A stretch of DNA of 64,000 bases. Origin: Saprospira grandis str. Lewin (lineage in GTDB: Bacteria > Bacteroidota > Bacteroidia > Chitinophagales > Saprospiraceae). The DNA lies in the NCBI RefSeq assembly GCF_000250635.1, contig NC_016940.1, positions 186,001 to 250,000 of the forward strand, written 5' to 3'. Positions 16,945 to 25,008 of the stretch are shown piece by piece. Under the pieces are notes generated by a model. It was not told the origin of the DNA and ran no database searches. It saw nothing but the letters and a program-made list of their open reading frames with translations. The position numbers and the translations under genes are program-made. Numbering within the stretch: position 1 is the stretch's first letter; the number at the start of each line of letters is the position of its first letter.

Positions 16945-17691
16945 CTAGACTAACTGCTCAAGTACAGCATATTTATTCTTCAAGGCATCAAGGTCTACAG
17001 ATTCTTCTTCTCCTCCCAAGTAAAATTTTACTGATCGCTTAGTAATACTCTGCAGCTGAATTTTAATCTGGCCGCTTCCTCTTGAGCCATGCCCTCCTAA
17101 ATAATCATCTTGTAGTAAAGCCATAGCCGCAAATAGGTTAGAAAGTAGTTCGTACTCATGTACACTACTAATTTCATCTCCTTCATGAATATTAAGCACC
17201 ATTTCAAAATTAAACTTGGCTCCAGCAGGAACTCGTTCTAGTTGTCTTGGCATAGCCGCAGAAGTGATTCGGTCAATTACTACCTCTGTTTTGATTTCAG
17301 CAAATAAAGCTTCAGTTTGGTCAAGCTCATCAATAGAATCTTCATCCAAGTAAGCATCCCGAACTAATACACGAGAAGGAATTTGACTCCTCTCCCCATT
17401 TGCATTTCCAAATAGCTTTACTGAAATATTCTCAGAATTTTCGGATGGCCCATTTTTCACCTTTCCCATTGACGTATTCCCAATTTGCCCCATTGCTAAT
17501 TCGAGTAAAGAGCGTAACTTTCCCTTTAATGAGCTTCCTGGAATATAAGGCTGATTATTAACTGGATGGCGAACAACTGAATTATCAACCCCTCCAATAG
17601 AAAGACTGTTATTTGTCCCTCCAATATGTAATCCTGTTAGCAAAATAATACTACCTTTTAAAACCTGTTTTTCTTTAATTTTATATGTCAT
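16945..17691 (-). CDS. csm3: type III-A CRISPR backbone RNase subunit Csm3
   Basis: 248 residues, the Cas7-like backbone subunit that cuts target RNA every 6 nt. TGLHIGGTNNSLSIGGVDNS contains Asp36, which aligns with the catalytic Asp of characterised Csm3 (Asp33 in the Streptococcus thermophilus protein), followed by YIPGSSLKGKLRSLLE. Mid-protein IPSRVLVRDAYLDE and TEVVIDRITSAAMPRQLE are also canonical, as is the C-terminal GGHGSRGSGQI. Target-RNA cleavage therefore looks intact. Confidence 0.96.
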   Translation of the reverse strand: MTYKIKEKQVLKGSIILLTGLHIGGTNNSLSIGGVDNSVVRHPVNNQPYIPGSSLKGKLRSLLELAMGQIGNTSMGKVKNGPSENSENISVKLFGNANGERSQIPSRVLVRDAYLDEDSIDELDQTEALFAEIKTEVVIDRITSAAMPRQLERVPAGAKFNFEMVLNIHEGDEISSVHEYELLSNLFAAMALLQDDYLGGHGSRGSGQIKIQLQSITKRSVKFYLGGEEESVDLDALKNKYAVLEQLV

Positions 17692-17735
17692 GATTCTTTG
17701 TATTAAAAGTGATCCACAATTTTAGATTAAAAAGC

Positions 17736-18206
17736 TTAAGCTCGGCCTCCACTTGCTTTATGAAATGCCAGAACAGCTTCAAACAAATCACAAAAACGCC
17801 AAAATGCCTCTTTAAACTTTTTTGTGTCAAGCACCCCATTATGCTCTCCGTGCTCTACCACTGCTTTGTGCATTTCCTCAAACGCCTCCCTAAAAAGCCT
17901 AAGCCCTTTCCATTTCCCGATTTCTCGGTGAGCTGCATAAGCCACCTTAGGACGAAGTAATAGAAAAGATCTATACGCCTTATCTATTTTTTCTTGTTCA
18001 ACCTTTCCTTTTTTTTCTTTAGCAATCGACTCTCTCAAAGAGACTCCCTTTATTGTAGCCTGAATCCGTTTCACTTCAGAGTACACATTTCGAATTTGAG
18101 AAGTTGTCATCTCGTGCTCAACTAAGGCCGCACCTAGTTGCTCTGCATATTTGATCCCCAGACTAGTTAGCTTCCCCTTAATCCAATCTTCATTAAATTT
18201 AATCAT
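17736..18206 (-). CDS. csm2: type III-A CRISPR small subunit Csm2
   Basis: 156 residues, the small helical (Cas11-like) subunit lining the target strand. Family blocks are clear: LTTSQIRNVYSEVKRIQ-type sequence (here MTTSQIRNVYSEVKRIQ), LLRPKVAYAAHRE, and the C-terminal FWRFCDLFEAVLAFHKASGG. It begins 13 bases after the cas10 stop and ends 44 bases before csm3. Confidence 0.93.
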   Translation of the reverse strand: MIKFNEDWIKGKLTSLGIKYAEQLGAALVEHEMTTSQIRNVYSEVKRIQATIKGVSLRESIAKEKKGKVEQEKIDKAYRSFLLLRPKVAYAAHREIGKWKGLRLFREAFEEMHKAVVEHGEHNGVLDTKKFKEAFWRFCDLFEAVLAFHKASGGRA

Positions 18207-18219
18207 AACAAATATTTAT

Positions 18220-20934
18220 TTATTGGTTCATTTCTCTAGCATCCTCTGCTCGAGTTTCAAACTCTGCCCAACGAGCAGCCACATTCAATAACTCTAGAAA
18301 ATGATAATGAGACTTATGCTCAAAATTATCATCTCCATTTACTCCAGTATATTTATTCGTAAATATTCCTGCCTTAATTTTTTCTAGTGCATTTTTAGCC
18401 TTTAGTATTTCTTCTTTATTTTCTGGGGCTTCTAGTCCAGAGTCATTATAGCTTTTACTCAAGCGGCCCAAATCATAAGCAGCCATCCATATCCAACGAG
18501 GAGATTTTTTTTCTCCATCATATTCCTCCATCATTTTATAGTAGCCCTGAATCCGGCCCAAGATACTTCTGGGTAACTTTCCTTTTTGCTTAGCCAGCTT
18601 ATCCTCTTCGACTTCCGTTAAATTATTGTAGAGGTGGTATACCAACTTAAACTCTGTATCCCAATGCAAAGGATGCTTTGAAAAAAATGCAATACTATTT
18701 TTCTTTCGAAGAGCTTCCTTGCCATCTTCCTCAAACTTATGTTTTTTAGCCTGCTCCTCTAATTTCCCAGCAATTTCAGCAGCCTTCAAAATGGGAAACT
18801 TTTCTCGCACAATAGCCAGTCCGCCAGACAAAGTCAAGCGATCTTTTTCTGCTAGTGCACAACCAAAGCGTTCAAAGTCGTCCTTAATCTTTATGGCCAT
18901 CTCCATTAAGATGTTCCAACGCCCCACAATAAAAAGATCATCACCACCAGCATAAATAATTTGACTGTACTCGCTGATTTTCTCCCCAGACTTTTCATCT
19001 GTTTCTTCATCTTCCCAAATGCGATTCAACCAGCCCTTAAAAAACCAATCTAATTGATGTGAAACAGCACTATAATAAGCCAAACTTAAATGGGGCCGTA
19101 CTGATTTCTGTTCCGCATTGATATAGGGAATATGTTTTTGAAAGGTTGCGCCCAAACCATCTACATCCATACGCAAAACACCTAAGCGGGTAAACAAACC
19201 TTCCTCTAGTTTTTCTCTATTCTTATTTTTAAGTTGTTCTTCCTGCTGCTCTGTAAGTAGGTTACTCGCTAATTCTTCAAAAGTTTTTGGTCGAATTTGG
19301 TAGGGTCGATTAGGTTTAGGATTAGATGCATCCTTGATTTTTGCAATAGAGTTTCCCCCATAAACAGTAATAAAGTCTACTGTTTTAAGCTCCGCCCCAA
19401 TAGATGAACTACTTTTTTCATCTACTTTTTTCAAGGCCCAAATAGTTTGCACCCTACTTCTGTCTAATTTATTCCAAAGCTCATTTCCCTTTGTAATAAA
19501 TACATCTACCGCAGCTAAACCATATTCTTTAGCATAGCGCAAAGGCTGAAGATGTGCAGAAGACTCGCGAGGAGAATACCTAGTTATTCCTCTATCCGTT
19601 TTCTTTACAAATAGAACTTCATCCAACTCCTCTATTTTTTCATCTACAGAAAAAACTAAATACTTAGCTTCTCGTAGTCTTCGCCCCGCAATAATCTGCA
19701 TGGCGCTATCTTCAGACAAAAAACTATCGCCCTCAGCTTCATCAGACTCTAAATTGCTTTCATCTTTTAGAAAATAGCTGGGCTCTATAGTTTCAGTTTC
19801 ATCTTCTGTTCTGTCCCAAGACCAAATCCTCCTCTCATTCGCTGAAATCATATCCCCCGTCATAACATCATGCCGTTGAGCAGAAATCTCCTCCTCTATT
19901 GGGTCAAAAAAATGAGCCGTATTTTTTATATGAAAAGCAAGTTGCCGCTTTTTTGCTCGACCAATTTTTTCTTGAAAAAGCTCCTCTATAGCCTGAGTTA
20001 AGCCCTCTGGTTTTGACTGGTTCAAATCGGCTTCCGCTACTGGCTGATAAGCCATTATCACAGATAACTTTTCAGCATACTGCTTAAATAAAGCTTTTTG
20101 CAAACGTTGAATAAAACTTCCCTCTCCTTCAAGATCTAAGGTAGCTTGCAACTTTTTTGTATGTGGGAGCAAAAGAAAGAAGTTTCCTCCAGAAGCATAA
20201 ATTACCTGCCCATCCACAAGTTCTAGTTCTTTCATCAGTAGCTGCAAAACAACATCTCCCAACAACTGAATATAAAAACTCCGCCCTTTTAGGTTTTTAG
20301 AGGCATTCTTACTCGCAATTCCATAAATATAATTTTGGATACCTGAAATATCCGCTCGAACTAATGCAAAGGCTTTTTCCTCTTGCTGTTCTTCTTGCTC
20401 CAATTGGCAAAGGCTATACACAACAGCAGCACGCAAACGGTTGAAGTCAAAGAAAGAAACATCAGCATGCGCCTGACTCACTGAAGGTAAGCGAGAAGCA
20501 TAGTGCTCTAATAAGGTATGCAGTTTTATGCTATACCTTTTCAAATCCTTAAGCCCAGTAGTAGGCAGCTCATCCACATCCTTTTTAAAGTCCTTCCACA
20601 ATTCTGCTTTTGCTGCTTCGGCACCTTTTATTTCCGACTTTTTCAAAGGAAAACCCTTGCTATCTAATTCTTGTACAGACGGAAAAATACCATAAGCTCT
20701 TTTTTTCTCTGGATTTTTCAAGCCTTCCATTGGAGACATCAAAACTTCATGCTTTGCATGAACATCTGCTCCAGCAGCAGCCAGTTTACTCGCTCTAGCC
20801 AAAAATTGCTGATAAAGTTCTTCCTGTCCTTTTATATATTCAGCCCGTTTCGCTTCCATTCCTGGAATATCTTCTAAAAGTGCTGCTATATATAACTTAT
20901 ACGCCTGCTCCTTATTCATTTGATGCTCCATCAT
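18220..20934 (-). CDS. cas10: type III-A CRISPR large subunit Cas10/Csm1 with degenerate HD motif
   Basis: About 904 residues from the ATG at 20934 (MMEHQMNKEQAYK; MNKEQ at 20919 is an alternative). The TTG at 20973 is unlikely because it lies within the upstream inverted repeat. Domains in order: an HD-type N-terminus where the usual LLHDIGK reads LLEDIPG; a first palm domain with VRADISGIQNYIYGIASKNA and YASGGNFFLLLP; a long charged insertion; a second palm domain with LRMDVDGLGATFQKHI and the cyclase motif IYAGGDDLFIVG; and a helical C-terminus. Lost HD residues predict no HD-type ssDNase activity; intact GGDD predicts cyclic oligoadenylate synthesis. The length exceeds that of typical Csm1 (750-850). 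It is first in the operon, so its promoter is at about 20935-21060. Confidence 0.95.
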   Translation of the reverse strand: MMEHQMNKEQAYKLYIAALLEDIPGMEAKRAEYIKGQEELYQQFLARASKLAAAGADVHAKHEVLMSPMEGLKNPEKKRAYGIFPSVQELDSKGFPLKKSEIKGAEAAKAELWKDFKKDVDELPTTGLKDLKRYSIKLHTLLEHYASRLPSVSQAHADVSFFDFNRLRAAVVYSLCQLEQEEQQEEKAFALVRADISGIQNYIYGIASKNASKNLKGRSFYIQLLGDVVLQLLMKELELVDGQVIYASGGNFFLLLPHTKKLQATLDLEGEGSFIQRLQKALFKQYAEKLSVIMAYQPVAEADLNQSKPEGLTQAIEELFQEKIGRAKKRQLAFHIKNTAHFFDPIEEEISAQRHDVMTGDMISANERRIWSWDRTEDETETIEPSYFLKDESNLESDEAEGDSFLSEDSAMQIIAGRRLREAKYLVFSVDEKIEELDEVLFVKKTDRGITRYSPRESSAHLQPLRYAKEYGLAAVDVFITKGNELWNKLDRSRVQTIWALKKVDEKSSSSIGAELKTVDFITVYGGNSIAKIKDASNPKPNRPYQIRPKTFEELASNLLTEQQEEQLKNKNREKLEEGLFTRLGVLRMDVDGLGATFQKHIPYINAEQKSVRPHLSLAYYSAVSHQLDWFFKGWLNRIWEDEETDEKSGEKISEYSQIIYAGGDDLFIVGRWNILMEMAIKIKDDFERFGCALAEKDRLTLSGGLAIVREKFPILKAAEIAGKLEEQAKKHKFEEDGKEALRKKNSIAFFSKHPLHWDTEFKLVYHLYNNLTEVEEDKLAKQKGKLPRSILGRIQGYYKMMEEYDGEKKSPRWIWMAAYDLGRLSKSYNDSGLEAPENKEEILKAKNALEKIKAGIFTNKYTGVNGDDNFEHKSHYHFLELLNVAARWAEFETRAEDAREMNQ

Positions 20935-20957
20935 TTTTCTAGTGTATAAACAAAAGA

Positions 20958-20992
20958 GACCTACAGCAATCAATTTATAATTGCTGTAGGTC
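20958..20992. promoter_or_regulatory. 13-bp inverted repeat upstream of cas10
   Basis: Perfect arms GACCTACAGCAAT (20958-20970) and its complement (20980-20992), spacer 9 bases, centred about 40 bases upstream of the cas10 ATG. It could be an operator, a 5'-UTR hairpin or a member of the genome's palindrome family (the arm shares CTACAG/CTGTAG with island hairpins). As a 35-base palindrome it also resembles a CRISPR repeat in size, but only one copy is present. Confidence 0.5.
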
Positions 20993-21107
20993 TATAGGTC
21001 TTTATTTTTAATATAGGTTTCCCACCACGATTTATCTGTTTTGTCTTTAGGTTCCCCCAAATTAACTTTCCAAAGCAAAAAAAGCAAGTTTTGCCTTTAT
21101 TTTTCAC

Positions 21108-21787
21108 AAAAAAGGAAGTCGCTGTCCAGCCTATCTAGAATATTTTATTTTTTTCTGTTTTTTTTGGGGCTGCCCCTGCGCTTCGCTTGGGTCGGGCTAT
21201 GGCGCAGCTCGCAGCTCTGCTCGGCCCTGCGTTTTTTTTCGCTGCGCTCAAAAAAACTGGGTCTGGCCTGCGGCCACTGCTTTCTATCCCTCAGCCGTTT
21301 GGCCTTCGGCCATAGCTGTAGGTTGAAACCTACAGCCATACAACAAAGCTATTTTACATCTATAGTGCGGGGAGGATTAAAATCCTCCACCGCTTTGAAC
21401 ATGGGCGTTTTTTTTCTTCGGCGGTTGGAGCAGATTATTTTTCTTTAGTATTTCTAGACCAGTGGGTTAAAACCCACAGCAAAAAAGAATGCCATTCTAC
21501 AGCAAAAAAAATGAGCCGATGGTTAAAACCATCGGCTCATGAAGTGCAGTAGAAAAAACGTGATAAAAAAATCCATTCGTCGCCATTAGGCTAGCTTTTT
21601 CCCCAAAGAAATTTTTGGACTTGTTTTTTTATGGAGGTTTTTAAACCTCCATTTAAAATGAAATGCCTTTTTGTTGCCTGGCTGTAGGTTTCAACCTACA
21701 GACCACCGCAGTTTTTTTTCCAGTACAAAAAAATTCTATTGTTTTTTGCCCCAATGGCTAATTGAAAGCCGCTAATTGAAAGGGGGA
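21108..21787. repeat. palindrome island C, right direct repeat flanking the type III locus
   Basis: Same orientation and order as island B: the GAAGTCGCTGTCCAGCCT block with A/T tract, SGR copy 6, CTGTAGG/CCTACAG hairpin, GGAGGAT hairpin, the CTTCGGCGGTTGGAGCAG spacer, GTGGGTT hairpin, CCGATGG hairpin. It then diverges (TGGAGGTTTTTAAACCTCCA hairpin at about 21632, a second CTGTAGG hairpin at about 21681) and rejoins B/A at the terminal block ending GCTAATTGAAAGGGGG. No gene is supported here; ORFs across it are translated repeat. Confidence 0.8.
21166..21296 (+). repeat. SGR structured repeat, copy 6 (head GGCTG / tail CAGCC)
   Basis: Inside island C. The head hairpin is CCTGCGCTTCGCTTGGG-like, unlike the CCTCGCCTTTGGCTCGGG of copies 4 and 5; the hairpin arms change but stay complementary. 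Confidence 0.85.
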
Positions 21788-21832
21788 ATTGAGGGCCGAA
21801 GAAAAAAGAGTAGAGAAAAAAGACAGTTGTGC

Positions 21833-21958
21833 GGCCCAGCGCTGCGCAGGGGTGGCCGAAGGCCAGACCGAAGGCGGAACGAAGTGAAGCCTGAAGGGCC
21901 GAACAGACCTGTGAGCCCCGCAGCATAGCGGCGGCCAGCTTTGCTGGCCGCGGGCCCC
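21833..21958 (-). repeat. SGR structured repeat, copy 7 (head GGCCC / tail GGGCC)
   Basis: Third subtype. On the minus strand it reads GGGGCCCGCGG, core GGCTCACAGGTCTGTTCGG, then GGTCTGGCC and the tail CAGCGCTGGGCC. It ends 5 bases from the stop of the CAT-like gene. Confidence 0.85.
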
Positions 21959-21963
21959 AAAAA

Positions 21964-22584
21964 TTACTGATCCAAAAATAATTGAAAGCGCTCTATAAAT
22001 TGCCCAATATGATAGCCATCGAGCAAAGCATGATTGACGCTGATGGCTAAGGGCATGATCATTTTTTCGCCCCGCGCCAAAATTTTACCAAAAGATAAAT
22101 GCGGAACACTCATGTCTTTGTCGCCAAAAAAAGGCTCTTTATGCGCCTTGAAATGCACCCAAGGAACAGCAGAACAATAAATGCAGCCCAAACTGCTGCG
22201 AGGCGGAAATAAATTTCGCGAATTAAATATCCGCTCTTTTTCTAAACGAAAACGCTCCGAAAAAAGCGCAAAATCCTCCGTATACTCCACATAAGAAAAC
22301 CCAAAACTGTGATCGGGCCGAGCAATGGTGGCCGAAACATCTATGCGCTCGTAAATTCGGACCCGATCCCCTTCTATCCGATATTTTAAGGGCTCTATTT
22401 GGTTGATGGCCCGCAGACAAGCATGCAAATACAATAAAAAAACAGATTGCTTTTCGGCCTTGCTCCGAGCATAGATTTTTGTCAAATCCATCTCTACAGT
22501 TAGCGCAAAACTAGGGTCCTGAAATTTCCGAAAATGATCAAAAAGTTCTTTTCGATTCCAGTTTTCTATATCTAAATAGTTCAT
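21964..22584 (-). CDS. chloramphenicol acetyltransferase-like (CatA family) protein
   Basis: 206 residues, close to the usual 215 for type A CAT trimers. Residues around AISVNHALLDGYHIGQFIER hold the catalytic His in the family motif, and FALTVEMDLTKIY plus SFGFSYVEY fit the fold. Typical CATs use acetyl-CoA to O-acetylate chloramphenicol, but chromosomal relatives in Bacteroidota often have unknown substrates, so resistance should not be assumed. It follows the ABC ATPase gene after a terminator, so it is likely transcribed separately. Confidence 0.85.
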   Translation of the reverse strand: MNYLDIENWNRKELFDHFRKFQDPSFALTVEMDLTKIYARSKAEKQSVFLLYLHACLRAINQIEPLKYRIEGDRVRIYERIDVSATIARPDHSFGFSYVEYTEDFALFSERFRLEKERIFNSRNLFPPRSSLGCIYCSAVPWVHFKAHKEPFFGDKDMSVPHLSFGKILARGEKMIMPLAISVNHALLDGYHIGQFIERFQLFLDQ

Positions 22585-22600
22585 TTTCTTAGCTTAAAAA

Positions 22601-22632
22601 AGCGGCAGAAAAACTTTTGTTCTCCTGCCGCT
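22601..22632 (-). terminator. intrinsic terminator after the ABC ATPase gene
   Basis: Stem AGCGGCAG/CTGCCGCT with a 16-base loop, followed in the minus direction by a T-rich stretch. It separates the tlpA-ABC pair from the CAT-like gene. Confidence 0.75.
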
Positions 22633-22638
22633 TGGCCC

Positions 22639-23277
22639 CTAAAGGCGAATGCTTTTATCGTAGTTCAAAAAATAATCGTCGCCCAAACTGGCAATTAAAA
22701 AGCTGGCCTTTTCTTCCTCGCAACGGCGCTGAATCAATTGGCAAGCCCGGCGAATATTTTCTTGGTCCAAATGCGCAAAGGGTTCGTCCATCAACAAAAG
22801 GGAAAAAGGCTGACTAAGCGCCCGAATGATCGCAATCCGCTGCTTTTGCCCATAAGATAAAAGACCCGTGGGCCGATCCCAATGCTCCATCATGTCCAGT
22901 TCTTCAGCAGCAGCTTTGAGTTGGTCCAGATCCATGGCGGGATTCAATTCCTGCTTGAGGATGAGGTTTTCTGCCATGCTCAGCTGGGGAAACAAACGCA
23001 AATCCTGAAAAATAATGGCCAATTCCTTTTGCCGCAAAAGCGCCCAATCTTCCGCAGAAAATTGTCGAATATCCTGACCTTTCCAGGAAATTTGACCGCT
23101 ATAATCCTGACGCAAACCATAGAGCAAATGCTGAAATGTGGTTTTGCCCCGCCCCGATGGGGCCTCCAAAAAATAAGCGGTGCCCTCGACTAAGGCCCAA
23201 TCACAGCCCCAAACTTCAGAGCTCGATAAATCTTTTTCGGCTAAGGGGAGCGGAATTAAATTTGAAAATTGAAACAT
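22639..23277 (-). CDS. ABC transporter ATP-binding protein, H-loop His missing
   Basis: 212 residues, LolD/FtsE-sized. Walker A is EAPSGRGKTTFQHLL, Q-loop IIFQDLRLFPQL, signature LLSYGQKQRIAI (LSYGQ in place of LSGGQ), and Walker B LLLMDEPFAHLD. At the switch position the sequence is LIASLGDDYF, so the usual His is replaced by Ser. No permease gene is adjacent. The ATG at 23277 follows the tlpA-like stop by one base (TAG-G-ATG); the TTG at 23292 is rejected. Translation is probably coupled to the upstream gene. Confidence 0.85.
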   Translation of the reverse strand: MFQFSNLIPLPLAEKDLSSSEVWGCDWALVEGTAYFLEAPSGRGKTTFQHLLYGLRQDYSGQISWKGQDIRQFSAEDWALLRQKELAIIFQDLRLFPQLSMAENLILKQELNPAMDLDQLKAAAEELDMMEHWDRPTGLLSYGQKQRIAIIRALSQPFSLLLMDEPFAHLDQENIRRACQLIQRRCEEEKASFLIASLGDDYFLNYDKSIRL

Positions 23278-23278
23278 C

Positions 23279-24652
23279 CTATTTTTTTTCAAAAAGTTCG
23301 GCCAACTTGGCTTCCAAAGCCGGACCTCTTAAATTTTTGGCCAATACTCGGCCCTCTGCATCCAATAAAAGGGTAAAGGGAATGCCCCGAACGCCATATA
23401 GTTTTGCCGGTGCAGAACTCCAGCCCTTCAAATCAGAAACATGGTACCAGTCTAAACCGTCTTTTTCAATGGCCTTCAGCCAACGATCGCGATTGTTATC
23501 CAAGGAAACACCCAAAATTTCAAAGCCCTGATCTTTATATTTTTCATAGACTTTGCGCACATTCGGGTTCTCGCGGCGACAAGGCCCACACCAACTGGCC
23601 CAAAAATCAACCAACAACACTTTTCCACGCAAATCCGATAGCTTGAGCATTTTGCCCTCTGGCGTGGCCACCTCAAAATCAGGCGCCAAACCACCAATAG
23701 GAGCAGCTCCACGAACCTGAATAATCTGCTGCTGAATAAAATTGTCCAATACTTCCGATTTTCCGCCATGAATTTTCTGGTAACGCTCGGCATATTGCAC
23801 AAATAATTCTTTTTGCTGAGCCGACAACAAGCCAAAGGCCACGCCCAACAAAGCCGATTGATGATGAGGACTCTCCTGCCCCACCGCATCCAAAGTTTTG
23901 TCCAAATAAGCCTGCACTTCTTCCGCCGATAAGCCCACCCGACTCACATTCGTCGCATAGCTTTTAATCGCCTCATAAAAGAAGGGAATCCGCTTGAAGG
24001 TCCCATCAGAAAGGTCCGTAAACTGAAAATAAGTTTGGGCCAAATAATCGCCCTCTCTTTGCTCCGCCGAACTTTTGTTGTTCTGATAAGACAAATAGGT
24101 ATACAAGCCCACAATTTTGGCCAATTCGGGCTGCTCTTTCTTCAATTCCAACAAATATGACTTGCGGCGATAATCCAAAGCCTCCAGCTTTTTATCCAAA
24201 TCCGCTAGCACTTTGGGCTCATTTACATTTTGCTTATAGGCCGAAATTAGGGCAAAAAAACTAGCACTTTGCTCCCGAATACTATCCAACATGGCCACAA
24301 AAGCCTGATTCGTCTTCGATTTTTTTATTTCATAGGCGTTAATGTCCTCACAAACGCCCGTCAAAATTACCTTTTTTTCATTGCCCAAATAAAGCGGCCG
24401 CATCTGGTTGAGCGAGGTCCCCAAATAATAGTTTCCTTCCTCCAAACTCCCACTATAACTATAGCGTTTTTCCGATTTTGAGCTCGTCAATTCCATCGCA
24501 CTAAAAGGCTCCACCTGCGTGCCGGTCCACTGAAAGAGCTGCAAATTTTCTAGCTCACAATCAGCGGCTAGCTCCACTTCCAAACTCATTTTTTTTTGTG
24601 CGCTCAAACTACCTGCAAGCAGTAGGAGCAAAAACATCCAACTTTTTGACAT
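23279..24652 (-). CDS. TlpA-like thiol-disulfide oxidoreductase with DUF4369-type N-terminus
   Basis: 457 residues with signal peptide MSKSWMFLLLLLAGSLSAQ, so exported. The N-terminal part resembles the beta-rich DUF4369 domain common in Bacteroidota TlpA proteins; a helical linker follows, then a C-terminal thioredoxin domain with VDFWASWCGPCRRENPN (intact CxxC) and cis-Pro VRGIPFTLLLDAEG. Probably a periplasmic reductase for Cys-containing proteins. It is first of a two-gene unit with the ABC ATPase. Confidence 0.9.
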   Translation of the reverse strand: MSKSWMFLLLLLAGSLSAQKKMSLEVELAADCELENLQLFQWTGTQVEPFSAMELTSSKSEKRYSYSGSLEEGNYYLGTSLNQMRPLYLGNEKKVILTGVCEDINAYEIKKSKTNQAFVAMLDSIREQSASFFALISAYKQNVNEPKVLADLDKKLEALDYRRKSYLLELKKEQPELAKIVGLYTYLSYQNNKSSAEQREGDYLAQTYFQFTDLSDGTFKRIPFFYEAIKSYATNVSRVGLSAEEVQAYLDKTLDAVGQESPHHQSALLGVAFGLLSAQQKELFVQYAERYQKIHGGKSEVLDNFIQQQIIQVRGAAPIGGLAPDFEVATPEGKMLKLSDLRGKVLLVDFWASWCGPCRRENPNVRKVYEKYKDQGFEILGVSLDNNRDRWLKAIEKDGLDWYHVSDLKGWSSAPAKLYGVRGIPFTLLLDAEGRVLAKNLRGPALEAKLAELFEKK

Positions 24653-24689
24653 CTATCTTTTTTTTACTGATTTTTTTTGATTCTTTTTT

Positions 24690-24821
24690 GGGGCTGCCCC
24701 TCGCCTTCGGCTCGGGTCGGGCTGTTTCGCAGCTCGCAGGTCTGCTCGGCCCTGCGCTTTTTTTCGCTACGCTCAAAAAAGCTGGGTCTGGCCTTCGGCC
24801 ACTGCTGTCCATCCCTCAGCC
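24690..24821 (+). repeat. SGR structured repeat, copy 8 (head GGCTG / tail CAGCC)
   Basis: Fills the divergent gap between the tlpA-like gene and corA. It is followed by a further perfect hairpin (GGCGGC/GCCGCC, about 24839-24856). The rest of the 355-base gap (24863-25008) is A/T-rich and must hold the corA promoter. Confidence 0.85.
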
Positions 24822-25008
24822 GAGGCGCTACGCGCCTTGGCGGCGGCTTCGCCGCCTAAGCCAAGAAAACAACTAGCTAAAAGTACAAACTATTCTATGT
24901 ATTTAAAAATTTGGGCTTTCCCTTAAAACTTGTTTAAAAAGTAATGGATAAATAAGCCCGAGCCTAAAGTTTATCCTTAAGTTTAGGCCTTCTGAAAAAA
25001 TTGACCAA

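Noticed and set aside
20935-20973. TTG start giving a longer Cas10 N-terminus
   Set aside because: It lies inside the upstream inverted repeat and adds hydrophobic residues not seen in Csm1; the ATG at 20934 is better.
21041-21448. ORF of 135 codons ending GVFFLRRLEQIIFL
   Set aside because: The same peptide end occurs in ORFs at 7767-8075 and 9516-9809 because all are translated palindrome islands.
21964-22584. Acquired chloramphenicol resistance gene
   Set aside because: The fold and catalytic His fit CAT, but there is no mobile context or known resistance allele; the substrate is uncertain.
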